Shown here piece after piece: positions 26,790 to 36,105 of a stretch of 64,000 nucleotides of DNA. A program made the translations under genes and the position numbers. The first letter of the stretch is position 1. Each line of letters begins with the position of its first letter. The notes under the pieces were generated by a model. That model worked only from the letters and a program-made list of their open reading frames with translations. It was not told the DNA's origin and ran no database searches. The DNA is from Flavobacterium sp. ASV13 (GTDB lineage Bacteria; Bacteroidota; Bacteroidia; Flavobacteriales; Flavobacteriaceae), in the NCBI RefSeq assembly GCF_000745775.1, contig NZ_JQJY01000009.1, positions 186,001 through 250,000 on the forward strand, given 5' to 3'.

Positions 26790-27779
26790 ATGAAAGTAAG
26801 AAATTTTTTAATAGCCATTGTTTCTATTGCTGGAGGTTTTGCTTCTAATGCGCAATCGAATTTGCTTAACGCGAAAACACCTGCTCAAATAGGACTTAAA
26901 ACTCCTGCGCAACTTATCTCAGATAATGATAAGCCTTTAGCTTACGGTTATGTTGATGATAGAGATATTTTGATGGGAAAAACAACTTGGGAGATTATCG
27001 ATTTGAATGAAAAAATCAATTTTCCTTTATACTTTCCTATAGATACAGCTAACATTGGTGCTGATAGACGTTCATTGTATGACGTTTTAACAAAAGCTAT
27101 CAAAAAAGGTAAGATAACTGAAGTTTATACTGATAGTTATTTTAACACTAAAAAGTCAATGAAAGACATCGAAGGATCATTATCTCGTATTGATACAACT
27201 GATGCTGGTAGAGAACTTATCAACCAAAATCCAGACGACTATAGATCACGTGTTGTGAAGAAAAAAGTTGTAACTGGAACTGGTAAAAAGAAAGTTGTTA
27301 CTTATGTTGATGAAACGGTACCTGCTTCAAGAACGGTACCTGCAGAATATATCTTAAAGCAAGATTTAACTGCTCAGGACGTTACGCAATACAAAATCAA
27401 AGGATATTGGTATTTTGACAAACGTCAAAGTGAATTGAAATATCGTTTGCTTGGAATTTGTCCTGTAACTCCAGACGTTTACACGATGAATAGTGATGAA
27501 AAGGATTATATTGAGTTATTTTGGGTTTTCTTCCCAAATTCAAGAGAAGCTTTGCATGAAGCAAAAGCATTTAACGATAATAACTCTGCATTACCAATTT
27601 CATTCGATCAGATCTTAAATTCTAGACGTTTTAATGCGGTTGTTTACAAAGAGGAAAACCTTTATGGAGACAGAGCGATCAGTGATTATATGAAAGATAA
27701 CGCTCAAAACCAATTATTAGAATCTGAAAGAGTAAAAGAAAAGATTCGTAATTTCGAACAAGATATGTGGAACTACTAA
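26790..27779 (+). CDS. gldN: T9SS/gliding protein GldN
   Basis: 329 aa with a cleavable signal peptide ending about residue 21 (FASNAQS). The mature protein has DRDILMGKTTWEIIDLNEKINFPLY-type sequence and a conserved DVTQYKIKGYWYFDK segment. GldN binds GldK and forms the periplasmic ring of the type IX secretion machine. It ends in a strong terminator. A close paralogue, gldO, follows 164 bp downstream. Confidence 0.97.
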   Translation: MKVRNFLIAIVSIAGGFASNAQSNLLNAKTPAQIGLKTPAQLISDNDKPLAYGYVDDRDILMGKTTWEIIDLNEKINFPLYFPIDTANIGADRRSLYDVLTKAIKKGKITEVYTDSYFNTKKSMKDIEGSLSRIDTTDAGRELINQNPDDYRSRVVKKKVVTGTGKKKVVTYVDETVPASRTVPAEYILKQDLTAQDVTQYKIKGYWYFDKRQSELKYRLLGICPVTPDVYTMNSDEKDYIELFWVFFPNSREALHEAKAFNDNNSALPISFDQILNSRRFNAVVYKEENLYGDRAISDYMKDNAQNQLLESERVKEKIRNFEQDMWNY

Positions 27780-27802
27780 GTTGAAACATAGCATTATATA
27801 AA

Positions 27803-27837
27803 AACTCTTACTACCTTTGTAGTAAGAGTTTTTTTTT
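27803..27837 (+). terminator. gldN terminator
   Basis: An 11-bp stem AACTCTTACTA/TAGTAAGAGTT with a short loop and a long T-run. An almost identical terminator follows gldO, so the duplicated unit included it. Confidence 0.9.
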
Positions 27838-27943
27838 GCCTGGAACTTTTTTGATGGACAATAAAATCTTTAGGATTTTAATTTTGTAAGAAAATTTATA
27901 ATATTTTGTAAAATGTTGCGTTTGGTTTCTTATACTATTAATT

Positions 27944-28936
27944 ATGATGAAAGTGAGAAATTTTTTGATCGTTATTTTTTTTGTTGCAGGAAGTTTTGTT
28001 TCTATTGCACAATCTAATTTGCTTAATGCAAAAACCGTTTCCCAAATTGGGATTAAGACACCCGCTCAACTTATCGCAGATAACGATAAACCTTTAGCAT
28101 ATGGCTACGTTGAAGACAGAGATATTTTGATGGGGAAAATGACATGGGAAATTATTGATTTAAATGAAAAAATTAATTTTCCGTACTATTTTCCTGTGGA
28201 CACTGCGAACATTGGTGCTGATAGACGTTCGCTTTATGATGTTTTGACCAAAGCTATCAGAAATGGTAAAATAACAGAAGTGTATTCAGACAGTTATTTT
28301 AATACAAAAAAAACCATGAAAGATATTCAGGGTTCATTATCTCGTGTAGATACTACAGATGCAGGTAGAGAACTAATCAATCAAAATCCGGATGATTATA
28401 GGTCGCATGTTGTAAAGAAAAAAGTGGTTACTGGTACTGGCAAGAAGAAAAACGTGAGCTACAAAGAAGAGACAGTTGGACCTACACGTACAGTTCCGGC
28501 AGAGTATATTTTAAAACAGGATTTAACGGCTCAGGATGTTACACAATATAAAATAAAAGGATATTGGTATTTTGATAAACGTCAAGGAGAATTGAAGTAT
28601 CGCTTAATTGGTATTTGCCCGGTTACTCCAGATGTTTATACTATGAACAGTGACGAGAAAGATTATATTGAGTTATTTTGGGTTTTCTTTCCCGATGCCC
28701 GAACGGTATTACATGAAGCAAAAGCTTTTAACGATACAAACTCTGCAGCATCAATTTCGTTTGACCAGATTTTAAATTCTAGACGTTTTAATGCAATTAT
28801 TTACAAAGAAGAAAATATGTATGGCGATCGTGAAATAAAAGATTACATGAAAGATAATGCACAAAATCAATTGCTGGAATCTGAAAGAGTAAAAGAAAAG
28901 ATACGCAACTTTGAAGAAGATATGTGGAATTACTAA
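27944..28936 (+). CDS. gldO: GldN paralogue GldO
   Basis: 330 aa and roughly 85% identical to GldN by eye, with the same signal peptide, core segments and C-terminal EDMWNY. In F. johnsoniae gldO is known to be partly redundant with gldN. Differences concentrate in the signal peptide, the residues around 165-175 and scattered surface positions, while third codon positions differ widely, so this is an old, maintained duplication rather than recent gene conversion. The gldN terminator separates the two genes, implying a separate promoter in 27838-27943. Confidence 0.95.
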   Translation: MMKVRNFLIVIFFVAGSFVSIAQSNLLNAKTVSQIGIKTPAQLIADNDKPLAYGYVEDRDILMGKMTWEIIDLNEKINFPYYFPVDTANIGADRRSLYDVLTKAIRNGKITEVYSDSYFNTKKTMKDIQGSLSRVDTTDAGRELINQNPDDYRSHVVKKKVVTGTGKKKNVSYKEETVGPTRTVPAEYILKQDLTAQDVTQYKIKGYWYFDKRQGELKYRLIGICPVTPDVYTMNSDEKDYIELFWVFFPDARTVLHEAKAFNDTNSAASISFDQILNSRRFNAIIYKEENMYGDREIKDYMKDNAQNQLLESERVKEKIRNFEEDMWNY

Positions 28937-28959
28937 ATCAAGTTAATTTTATTAAGACA

Positions 28960-28991
28960 AACTCTTACTATCTTTGTGGTAAGAGTTTTTA
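28960..28991 (+). terminator. gldO terminator
   Basis: The stem AACTCTTAC/GTAAGAGTT is followed by a T-run. It is a near copy of the gldN terminator and lies 20 bp before the next gene. Confidence 0.85.
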
Positions 28992-29011
28992 TTTTATCTA
29001 TACATTACACA

Positions 29012-30100
29012 ATGCTTGATTATCTAATTGTCGGATCTGGATTGGCCGGAATTTCTTTTGCCGAAGTGGCCCTTAAAAACAATAAAACCATTTTACTTAT
29101 TGATGATAAGTCGCAACATTCTTCCAGAGTTGCGGGTGGGCTATACAATCCGGTAATTTTAAAGCGTTTTAGTGAAGTGTGGAATTCTCAGGAGCAATTG
29201 GTTTTGATGAATGAATTTTACAATCGCGTAGAAGACAAATTGAATCAGAAATTCAACTATAAAATGCCAATCTTGCGAAAGTTTTTTTCAATAGAAGAGC
29301 AAAATAATTGGTTTGCAGCTTCAGATAAGATAAACTTGGCTCCTTTTTTATCTTGTAAACTGATTACTAGAAAATTCAATGGAATCGAGTCGCCATATGA
29401 TTACGGAGAAGTACTGCACACGGGCTATGTTGATACTGCTTTACTGTTAGAGCACTACCATAAATATCTTCTTGAAAACAATTTGCTTTTGGAAGAATCT
29501 TTCGATAGCAGCAATATTGAATTTTTGGATTCTGGAATTCAGTATAAAAATATTCAGGCTAAACATATCATTTTTGCAGAAGGCTTTGGAATGCACAAAA
29601 ATCCATTTTTTAATTATTTGCCTTTAGATGGTACCAAGGGCGAACTGTTTATTATAAAAGCACCCGATTTAAATTTAGATCTTATCGTTAATACAAGTGT
29701 TTTTATTTTGCCTTTAGGAGAGAATTTGTTCAAAGTTGGAGCTACTTACAATTGGTTTGATAAAACTGATGCACCTACAGAAGAAGGCAAACAGGAACTT
29801 TTGGAAAAAATAAAAGAAATTATAACCTGCGATTTTGAAATTGTAAAGCATTTTGGCGGAGTTCGTCCAACAGTTGCAGACAGAAGACCTTTGCTTGGTA
29901 CTCATGAAGTTCATAAGTCACTACATATTCTCAATGGTTTGGGTACTCGCGGCGTAATGCTTGGACCTGCAATGGCACAAGCTTTATACGATCATATTGA
30001 AAATCAGGTTCCTTTAGATAAGGGAGCTGATATTAAACGATTTCATAAAAGATATTTACGAACCCTTACTTCTGACCAGCCTTCGGGTCGTAAGAAATAA
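29012..30100 (+). CDS. FAD-dependent oxidoreductase (DAO family)
   Basis: 362 aa from the ATG at 29012, chosen because the frame upstream runs through the gldO terminator. The N terminus has the dinucleotide-binding GxGxxG motif (DYLIVGSGLAGISFAEVAL) with the acidic residue at the end of the second strand (LLIDDKSQ). The C-terminal FAD-binding segment is GVRPTVADRRPLLG plus LHILNGLGTRGVMLGP. The family oxidises amines or amino acids; the substrate is not readable. It resembles the DAO module also found in MnmC, but the methyltransferase half is absent. Its last 35 bp overlap the convergent DUF983 gene. Confidence 0.85.
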   Translation: MLDYLIVGSGLAGISFAEVALKNNKTILLIDDKSQHSSRVAGGLYNPVILKRFSEVWNSQEQLVLMNEFYNRVEDKLNQKFNYKMPILRKFFSIEEQNNWFAASDKINLAPFLSCKLITRKFNGIESPYDYGEVLHTGYVDTALLLEHYHKYLLENNLLLEESFDSSNIEFLDSGIQYKNIQAKHIIFAEGFGMHKNPFFNYLPLDGTKGELFIIKAPDLNLDLIVNTSVFILPLGENLFKVGATYNWFDKTDAPTEEGKQELLEKIKEIITCDFEIVKHFGGVRPTVADRRPLLGTHEVHKSLHILNGLGTRGVMLGPAMAQALYDHIENQVPLDKGADIKRFHKRYLRTLTSDQPSGRKK

Positions 30101-30449
30101 ACATATTGATATATAAATTTCTGGAAAGTCTTAAAACAAAAGGGAATAATACAATTAAAGTAACTACTATTGCAATGAATGATTGCTCAACAGTACTTCC
30201 AAAAAAAACAAATGAAACTATAAAAGCTGCAATCCCGACAGCCACATTTAGACCATAACTTACATACATTGCTCCATAAAAAAAGGAAGGTTCAATTTGA
30301 TATTTTAAACCGCAGTGACTGCAATTTTCATTCATTTTTAGAACTTTGGTCAAATGTAATGGGTTTTTGTCCTCATACATGCTTTCATTTTGACATCTTG
30401 GACAGCTTCCACTGAAAATACTGTTTATTTTAGATCCTTTTTTAAACAT
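30066..30449 (-). CDS. DUF983 family membrane protein
   Basis: 127 aa. An N-terminal zinc-ribbon-like part has two CxxC pairs (SCPRCQNES and NCSHCGLKY). Two membrane helices follow at about 60-82 and 88-108. This pattern is DUF983, whose role is unknown to me. The 3' end overlaps the convergent oxidoreductase gene by 35 bp, so the two share their ends and no terminator is visible between them. Confidence 0.85.
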   Translation of the reverse strand: MFKKGSKINSIFSGSCPRCQNESMYEDKNPLHLTKVLKMNENCSHCGLKYQIEPSFFYGAMYVSYGLNVAVGIAAFIVSFVFFGSTVEQSFIAIVVTLIVLFPFVLRLSRNLYINMFISYDPKAGQK

Positions 30450-30784
30450 TGTTATGTCTGTTTTTTTATTCTGAAATCAAAGAAATTGATTTCTAAAAGA
30501 AGAATATTTTTAAATGAAGTTATCTTACAAAGATACTATTTTATTTGAGTTTTAACTTTGTTTCAATACAATTGCCAATAAAAATGAAACTAAAATTTCT
30601 AATAATTTGTGGTCTCTTTTTTATTCGAAATATCCAAATTAGCTGAAATTCAGAAATATTGATTAAGCTGTTCTTTTCAGTCCCAAAACTTTCAATTAAA
30701 AGTTATACTTTTGCACTTTCAAAATTGCAAAGGCAATTGGCTTATTTGCAATGATTTTAATTTCTAGTTTTTCAGCAATACATT
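30450..30784. other. 335-bp divergent intergenic region
   Basis: AT-rich gap between the divergent DUF983 and ABC-F genes. A TAnnTTTG box is visible at 30706-30713. No ORF, RNA gene or repeat was recognised in the rest. Confidence 0.5.
30706..30713 (+). promoter_or_regulatory. Probable promoter -7 box for the ABC-F gene
   Basis: TACTTTTG matches the Bacteroidetes -7 consensus, 72 bp before the start codon. No clear -33 element was seen. Confidence 0.4.
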
Positions 30785-32698
30785 ATGCTTAATATACACA
30801 ATCTTTCTGTTTCTTTTGGTGGAACTTATTTATTTGAAGAAGTTACTTTTCGTTTAGGCGCTGGCGACCGCGTTGGTCTTGTTGGTAAAAACGGAGCAGG
30901 TAAATCGACAATGCTTAAAATGTTGGCCGGAGATTTTAAACCTGATTCAGGAGTTATTTCTCAGGAAAAAGATATCCGAATGGGATTTTTACGTCAGGAT
31001 ATTGATTTCGAACAAGGAAGAACAGTGCTTGAAGAGGCGTATGAAGCCTTTACAGAAATTAAAGTTGTAGAGAAAAAATTAGAAGAAATCAATCATCAAT
31101 TGGTTACAAGAACCGATTATGAAAGCGAAGAATACGGTCAGATTATTGAAGATTTATCTGATTATACACATCGCTTTGAACTTCTTGGTGGTTATAACTA
31201 TGTTGGAGATACTGAAAAAATTCTTTTAGGTCTTGGTTTTAAAAGAGAAGTCTTTAATAATCAGACAGAAACATTTTCTGGAGGATGGAGAATGCGTATC
31301 GAACTTGCAAAGCTTTTATTGCAATCAAATGACGTTTTATTGCTGGATGAGCCAACCAACCACTTAGATATCGAAAGTATCATTTGGTTAGAGAACTTCC
31401 TTCGCAGTTATCCGGGAGTTGTGGTGATTGTATCGCACGATAAAATGTTTTTGGACAATGTTACTAATAGAACAATCGAAATTTCGTTAGGGAAAGCATA
31501 CGACTTCAATAAGCCTTATTCTCAGTATTTAGAATTGCGTCATGAAATTCGTGAAAAGCAATTAGCTACGCAGAAGAATCAGCAGAAAAAAATTGAAGAA
31601 ACAGAAAAATTAATCGAGAAATTCCGTGCAAAAGCCTCAAAAGCTTCAATGGCGCAATCGTTGATTAAAAAATTAGATAAAGTAGAAAGAATCGAAGTTG
31701 ATGAAGACGACAATTCGGTAATGAATATTTCGTTTCCAGTTTCAAAAGAACCAGGAAAAGTAGTAATCGAAGCTGAAAACGTTACAAAGGCTTACGGAGA
31801 CAAAACGATTCTAAAAGATATTAGTTTATTGGTTGAGCGCGGAAGTAAAATCGCTTTTGTTGGACAAAACGGACAAGGTAAATCGACTTTCATCAAAGCG
31901 CTTGTAAACGAGTTTGAATACCAAGGAAACATCAAATTAGGACACAATGTTCAATTAGGATATTTTGCTCAAAATCAAGCAGAATATTTAGATGGAGAAA
32001 TTACTTTGCTGCAAACTATGGAAGATGCCGCAACAGATACAAATCGTATGAAGGTTCGTGATATGTTAGGTTCGTTTTTATTCCGTGGTGATGATGTCGA
32101 GAAAAAAGTAAAAGTACTTTCTGGAGGCGAGCGAAACCGTTTGGCACTTTGTAAATTATTGCTTCAGCCAATCAACGTTTTGCTGATGGATGAGCCTACA
32201 AACCACTTAGATATCAAATCTAAAAACGTTTTAAAAGCGGCACTTCAAAAATTTGGCGGAACATTATTATTGGTTTCTCACGACAGGGATTTCCTTCAGG
32301 GAATGTCGAATATTGTTTACGAATTCAAAGACCAAAAAATCAAAGAATATTTAGGCGACATCAACTATTTCTTAGAGCAGCGCAATCTTGAGAATATGCG
32401 TGAAGTAGAGAAAAAAGATGTTGTTAAAGCTGCGCCAGTAAAAGAAAATACCAAAACTTCATACGAAGATCAGAAAAAAGGAAAAGCGCTTCAAAACAGG
32501 CTAAGCAAAATCGAAAGCCAGATTCAGCAATTAGAAAAAGATATTCAGCATAACGATAAAATGTTGGAAACTAATTATGATAAACACATTGAAGACGCGT
32601 CGTTTTTTACAGCATACAACAAAAAGAAAGCTGATTTAGAGCAATTACTTCTAGATTGGGAAATCGTTCAGGAAGAGATTGATAATTTTAATGTTTAA
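30785..32698 (+). CDS. ABC-F family ATPase (ribosome-associated type)
   Basis: 637 aa with two ATP-binding cassettes and no membrane part. The first has Walker A GKNGAGKST, signature SGGWRMRIELAK and LLDEPTNHLDIESI. The second has GQNGQGKST, SGGERNRLALCK and LMDEPTNHLDIKSK. Between them is the charged linker typical of ABC-F proteins, and a C-terminal coiled coil (about 560-630) places it with the Uup/YheS-like types. ABC-F proteins bind the ribosomal E site and relieve stalled translation; some give antibiotic resistance. Nothing here marks a resistance subtype. Confidence 0.92.
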   Translation: MLNIHNLSVSFGGTYLFEEVTFRLGAGDRVGLVGKNGAGKSTMLKMLAGDFKPDSGVISQEKDIRMGFLRQDIDFEQGRTVLEEAYEAFTEIKVVEKKLEEINHQLVTRTDYESEEYGQIIEDLSDYTHRFELLGGYNYVGDTEKILLGLGFKREVFNNQTETFSGGWRMRIELAKLLLQSNDVLLLDEPTNHLDIESIIWLENFLRSYPGVVVIVSHDKMFLDNVTNRTIEISLGKAYDFNKPYSQYLELRHEIREKQLATQKNQQKKIEETEKLIEKFRAKASKASMAQSLIKKLDKVERIEVDEDDNSVMNISFPVSKEPGKVVIEAENVTKAYGDKTILKDISLLVERGSKIAFVGQNGQGKSTFIKALVNEFEYQGNIKLGHNVQLGYFAQNQAEYLDGEITLLQTMEDAATDTNRMKVRDMLGSFLFRGDDVEKKVKVLSGGERNRLALCKLLLQPINVLLMDEPTNHLDIKSKNVLKAALQKFGGTLLLVSHDRDFLQGMSNIVYEFKDQKIKEYLGDINYFLEQRNLENMREVEKKDVVKAAPVKENTKTSYEDQKKGKALQNRLSKIESQIQQLEKDIQHNDKMLETNYDKHIEDASFFTAYNKKKADLEQLLLDWEIVQEEIDNFNV

Positions 32699-32743
32699 GA
32701 AAAGTTTTAAGTTTCAGGTTTCAAGTTGTAATCTTGACGCGTA

Positions 32744-32890
32744 AATTTAACCGCAAAGCACGCTAAGTTTTTTATAGTTTGCATTTACAACGCGCAAAGT
32801 TCGCAAAGCTATTTATTAATAAAGCTTTGCGAACTTTGCGTTTTATGAAACCTCGCAAATCAAAAAACTTAGCGTGCTTTGCGGTTAAAT
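32744..32890. repeat. 147-bp long inverted repeat
   Basis: Two arms of about 67 bp face each other across a 10-bp centre. The outer 29 bp pair perfectly, as do 18 inner bp (CGCAAAGTTCGCAAAGCT). Short GAAACTTGAAAC-type repeats flank it on both sides, also inverted. It lies between convergent genes and could fold into a very stable hairpin. It has the look of a dispersed intergenic element. Confidence 0.85.
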
Positions 32891-32933
32891 ATTCATTCAG
32901 TTCAAAACCTGAAACTTGAAACTTGAAACAAAA

Positions 32934-33896
32934 CTATTTAATAATTCCAATTGATTTTGAGTGTTCAATTGCCTGGCTACTTTCTTTAAAATAACAAACA
33001 GAAACATCCAGAGTTTCTAAATTTTTCATAATTTTTTTGACTTCTTCTTTCTGTTTCTTTCCTGTTTGTCGAATGTAAACGGCAATAACTGTAACGGGAA
33101 ATATTTTGCAGATTCTTTCATATAAAACTGGATCATGCTGTGAATCATCTCCTAATAAAATATATTTCAAGTTGGGGTAAAACTCTAAAACATGTTTTAT
33201 TTTCTCGAATTTATGATCATGATTGCCGCGTCCGCTCATGAAAAAATCGGTAATTCCCCTTTTAATGTCTTTTAATAAAATAACAGCTCTTGGCAAATGA
33301 TGGATTTTGGTAAACTGTACGATAAAACGATACAAATTCCATTCACTGCTCGAAATATAAAAAAAGGCATTGACTTCCTCTTTATTCTTTCTTCCTGCTG
33401 AACTTAAAGCTTGGTAATGCGCTACAACATCTTTAAAGACTTTTCGGTCGTTAACATTCTTAAATAACAAAATGTAAATTTTTCTGAAGATATTCTGCGT
33501 ATGCGAAATCAAAAAAGTGTCATCAATATCAGAAATAATACCTAATTTTCCCGTATGTGGGCGTATGAAGCTTCCTTTTGATGTAATCGTTTCAGAATTG
33601 TATTTAATACTGACGTCGTAATTCATCCATCCAAAATGCGTTTCATTTTCAAGCGGAATACAAAACTTAAAATGTCCGTCGTCTAATGTTTTAGTGTGAA
33701 TTTCCTGATTTCCATATTTCAGATAAACATCAAAATTCTGAAGCGTTTTTATCCGAAATTGATTGATTATGGATTTTGCATTTTTTAAATTCCTCTTCTG
33801 AAAGTCATAATCATACGTTCTTTTAAAAACATGTCCCATTACAATTAATTCTTCTTCATTGGCATAACCTCGATATAATTGTAAGATTGGTTTCAT
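32934..33896 (-). CDS. App1-like phosphatase domain protein (DUF2183)
   Basis: 320 aa. The catalytic motif is SDIDDTFLISHT near residue 145, the HAD-type DxDxT that defines the App1/DUF2183 phosphatase family. The downstream segments FFYISSSEWNLYRFIV and YILLGDDSQHD complete the HAD core. The N-terminal 130 residues look beta-rich. Yeast App1 is a phosphatidate phosphatase. The divergent neighbour, only 62 bp away, is a diacylglycerol-kinase-type lipid kinase, so opposing roles in phospholipid metabolism are plausible. Confidence 0.87.
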   Translation of the reverse strand: MKPILQLYRGYANEEELIVMGHVFKRTYDYDFQKRNLKNAKSIINQFRIKTLQNFDVYLKYGNQEIHTKTLDDGHFKFCIPLENETHFGWMNYDVSIKYNSETITSKGSFIRPHTGKLGIISDIDDTFLISHTQNIFRKIYILLFKNVNDRKVFKDVVAHYQALSSAGRKNKEEVNAFFYISSSEWNLYRFIVQFTKIHHLPRAVILLKDIKRGITDFFMSGRGNHDHKFEKIKHVLEFYPNLKYILLGDDSQHDPVLYERICKIFPVTVIAVYIRQTGKKQKEEVKKIMKNLETLDVSVCYFKESSQAIEHSKSIGIIK

Positions 33897-33958
33897 TTAT
33901 TACGTATATTTATGTAACTGTAAATTACTTAATTTAATTGATTTCTAAAGATAAAATT

Positions 33959-34828
33959 TTGAAAAAGAACATTCTATTCGTTGTGAATCCCATTTCTGGC
34001 GACCTTGATAAAACTGATTTAATCGAGACGGTTCAGGAATTTGCAACTATCAATCATTTTAATCTTGAAGTGTACGAAACAACCGGAAAAAATGATTTAA
34101 ATAAAATTCAGTCGATTTATAATGAACTTCTTCCTGAGCGAATCATTGTTGCAGGCGGCGACGGCACAATCAAAATGGTGGCAGAAGCAATGGAAAATTA
34201 CGATATCATTATCGGGATTTTGCCAGCTGGATCAGCAAACGGATTATCGGTCGATTTGAATTTGCCTGTTGAAATAGAAGAAAATCTAAAAATAGCTTTT
34301 TTGAATCATTATATCGAAATGGATATGATTTGTATCAACGGAAAAAAAAGCATCCATTTAAGTGATTTAGGATTGAATGCCAATTTGGTTAAAAACTATG
34401 AACAAAGTGATATTCGCGGTTTTTGGGGATATGCATTACAGGCTTTTACAACTTTAACCGAATCTGAAGAACCATTTGTCGCCACGATTTCTGCCAATAA
34501 TGAAACGGTAAATCATGTAGCGAGAATGATTGTTATTGCCAATTCACAGAAATATGGCACAGGCGTAATCATTAATCCGAATGGAGCTATGAACGACGGA
34601 AAGTTTGAATTGGTGATTTTGAAGAGTTTAGATCTGCTTTTAATTGGAAAAATTATTACTGGAAATATGCCAATTGATTCTGATGATATTGTCATTATTT
34701 CAACAGACAAAGCCACAATAAAAACAGATTATCCGGTAAATTTTCAAATCGACGGCGAATATTGCGGTGCACAGACCAATTTAGAAATTTACATTCTGCA
34801 CAAACAAATGAAAATGGCTGTGCCTTAA
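33959..34828 (+). CDS. Diacylglycerol/sphingosine-kinase-like lipid kinase
   Basis: About 290 aa. The DAGK catalytic domain is clear: ILFVVNPISGD, the nucleotide-binding GGDGTIKMVAEAM and GILPAGSANGLSVDL. There is no in-frame ATG near the start. A stop at 33935-33937 limits the frame, so translation begins at a TTG, either 33938 or 33959; the latter gives the usual KKNILFVVNP opening. The family phosphorylates diacylglycerol or related lipids at the membrane. It is divergent from the App1-like phosphatase and ends 13 bp before the convergent GNAT gene. Confidence 0.87.
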   Translation: MKKNILFVVNPISGDLDKTDLIETVQEFATINHFNLEVYETTGKNDLNKIQSIYNELLPERIIVAGGDGTIKMVAEAMENYDIIIGILPAGSANGLSVDLNLPVEIEENLKIAFLNHYIEMDMICINGKKSIHLSDLGLNANLVKNYEQSDIRGFWGYALQAFTTLTESEEPFVATISANNETVNHVARMIVIANSQKYGTGVIINPNGAMNDGKFELVILKSLDLLLIGKIITGNMPIDSDDIVIISTDKATIKTDYPVNFQIDGEYCGAQTNLEIYILHKQMKMAVP

Positions 34829-34841
34829 GAAGAAATGATTT

Positions 34842-35987
34842 TTATTTAAACGGATTTCGTTCCTGCCATTCAGTTTTTGGTTCCAAATACTGGAATAATT
34901 TGGCAATATTATGATTAATCAATGCATTGCTGTGCGTAATTAAACCATACATTTTTAAAGGTTTTGCGCCAACAGAACTTTTGATTTCGAGTGCAGTTCT
35001 CGCAAATACAATTGTTTTGAAACCCTGATTGATTGAATAGGCAATTATATCGTAAAGCATGTTTAGATACAGCATTTTTTCGCGTTGCAGATTTTCATCA
35101 TAACCTAGAAAATAAGTATCCATTACATTTCCATTCTTTATTAATGTGTTGAATCCAATAAGTTTTTCATCTAAAAAATAACCATAAAACAAAAAGTTAT
35201 CTTTCATGATTTCTTTGAAAAAACTAAAATGATTTCGCGCCAGAAAAAAGGTATTGAAAGGTGCATTTTTTGCCACATGAAAATACAAATCATAAATAAC
35301 ATCTTCATACTGTTTGATATCAGACAAAGACATTTTCTTTTTTATAATTCCTTCTGATTTTTTGCGTGCGCGCTTGTATTGATCTCTGTATTTTTTTGAT
35401 AAAGCCTCGATATAATCTTGTTCGGTTTTCCAATTTTCATTGATTTCAAAAATCATATTGGGCTGTGTCGAAAACGTATAATTGTTTTTGAATTCAGCTT
35501 GAAGTGGCTTAATTTCCTCCGAAGTAAAATCTTTTATACTAGTAATGTGAACTTTTTTACCAGAAGATCTTAAATCTTTTTTGAGCTGATTTATAGCTTT
35601 ATGAAGTGTTTTTACAGCTTTTTGGATTTCTGTATTTTTAGAAAAAACAAAAGCATTTTGTCCTGTAAGCATATTATTGCCAACGAACAATACATGTGAA
35701 GCAAAATTTTTGAAAGCAAAATTGCGCACAGATGTTTTTAAACATTGATCACGTTCGCCAAAAGATTCAAGTTTTTCAGCAAACAAAAATTGAGTTAAAG
35801 CAATTCCTTCTAGCTTTTCATCTTTAAAAATTCCAATAAAATGACAAATCATATTTACCGGACAAGAATTTTCCAGTACTTCGAGATATTCCCGTGTCAA
35901 AAAAATGTTTTCTGCTGCAAGCGAGTTCCATTCTGAAGGGAGCAACGACGTGCGATTGTAGATTTGAAAAGAATAAGTTGTATTCAA
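34842..35987 (-). CDS. GNAT-fold acyltransferase, FemAB/BioF2-like
   Basis: 381 aa with the doubled GNAT arrangement seen in CelD/FemAB-type proteins. It has an N-terminal half with WNSLAAENIFLTREYLEVLE, a basic helix (KKYRDQYKRARKKSEGIIKK) in the middle, and a second GNAT half with FYGYFLDEKLIGFNTLI and YLNMLYDIIAYSINQGF. No signal peptide or membrane segment. Proteins of this kind transfer acyl or aminoacyl groups to cell-surface precursors, but the substrate is unknown here. It is convergent with the lipid kinase gene. Confidence 0.75.
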   Translation of the reverse strand: MNTTYSFQIYNRTSLLPSEWNSLAAENIFLTREYLEVLENSCPVNMICHFIGIFKDEKLEGIALTQFLFAEKLESFGERDQCLKTSVRNFAFKNFASHVLFVGNNMLTGQNAFVFSKNTEIQKAVKTLHKAINQLKKDLRSSGKKVHITSIKDFTSEEIKPLQAEFKNNYTFSTQPNMIFEINENWKTEQDYIEALSKKYRDQYKRARKKSEGIIKKKMSLSDIKQYEDVIYDLYFHVAKNAPFNTFFLARNHFSFFKEIMKDNFLFYGYFLDEKLIGFNTLIKNGNVMDTYFLGYDENLQREKMLYLNMLYDIIAYSINQGFKTIVFARTALEIKSSVGAKPLKMYGLITHSNALINHNIAKLFQYLEPKTEWQERNPFK

Positions 35988-36060
35988 AAGTGTGCGCTAA
36001 TTTCTTCAAAATTAGATAATATTTGCAATAACTTACTTCCTTTAAGTTATTATTAAGAAA

Positions 36061-36096
36061 AACCCGTTTGAGTTTTGGTTTCAAACGGGTTTTTGT
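36061..36096. terminator. Terminator after the DUF1761 gene
   Basis: A perfect 11-bp stem AACCCGTTTGA/TCAAACGGGTT, with T-runs on both sides, so it could work on either strand. Confidence 0.88.
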
Positions 36097-36105
36097 ATAT
36101 TTTGA

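Noticed and set aside
27812-27819. TACCTTTG promoter box inside the gldN terminator (and TATCTTTG at 28969 in the gldO one)
   Set aside because: No TTTG element at 17-23 bp upstream in either case; the match is probably a by-product of the hairpin loop sequence.
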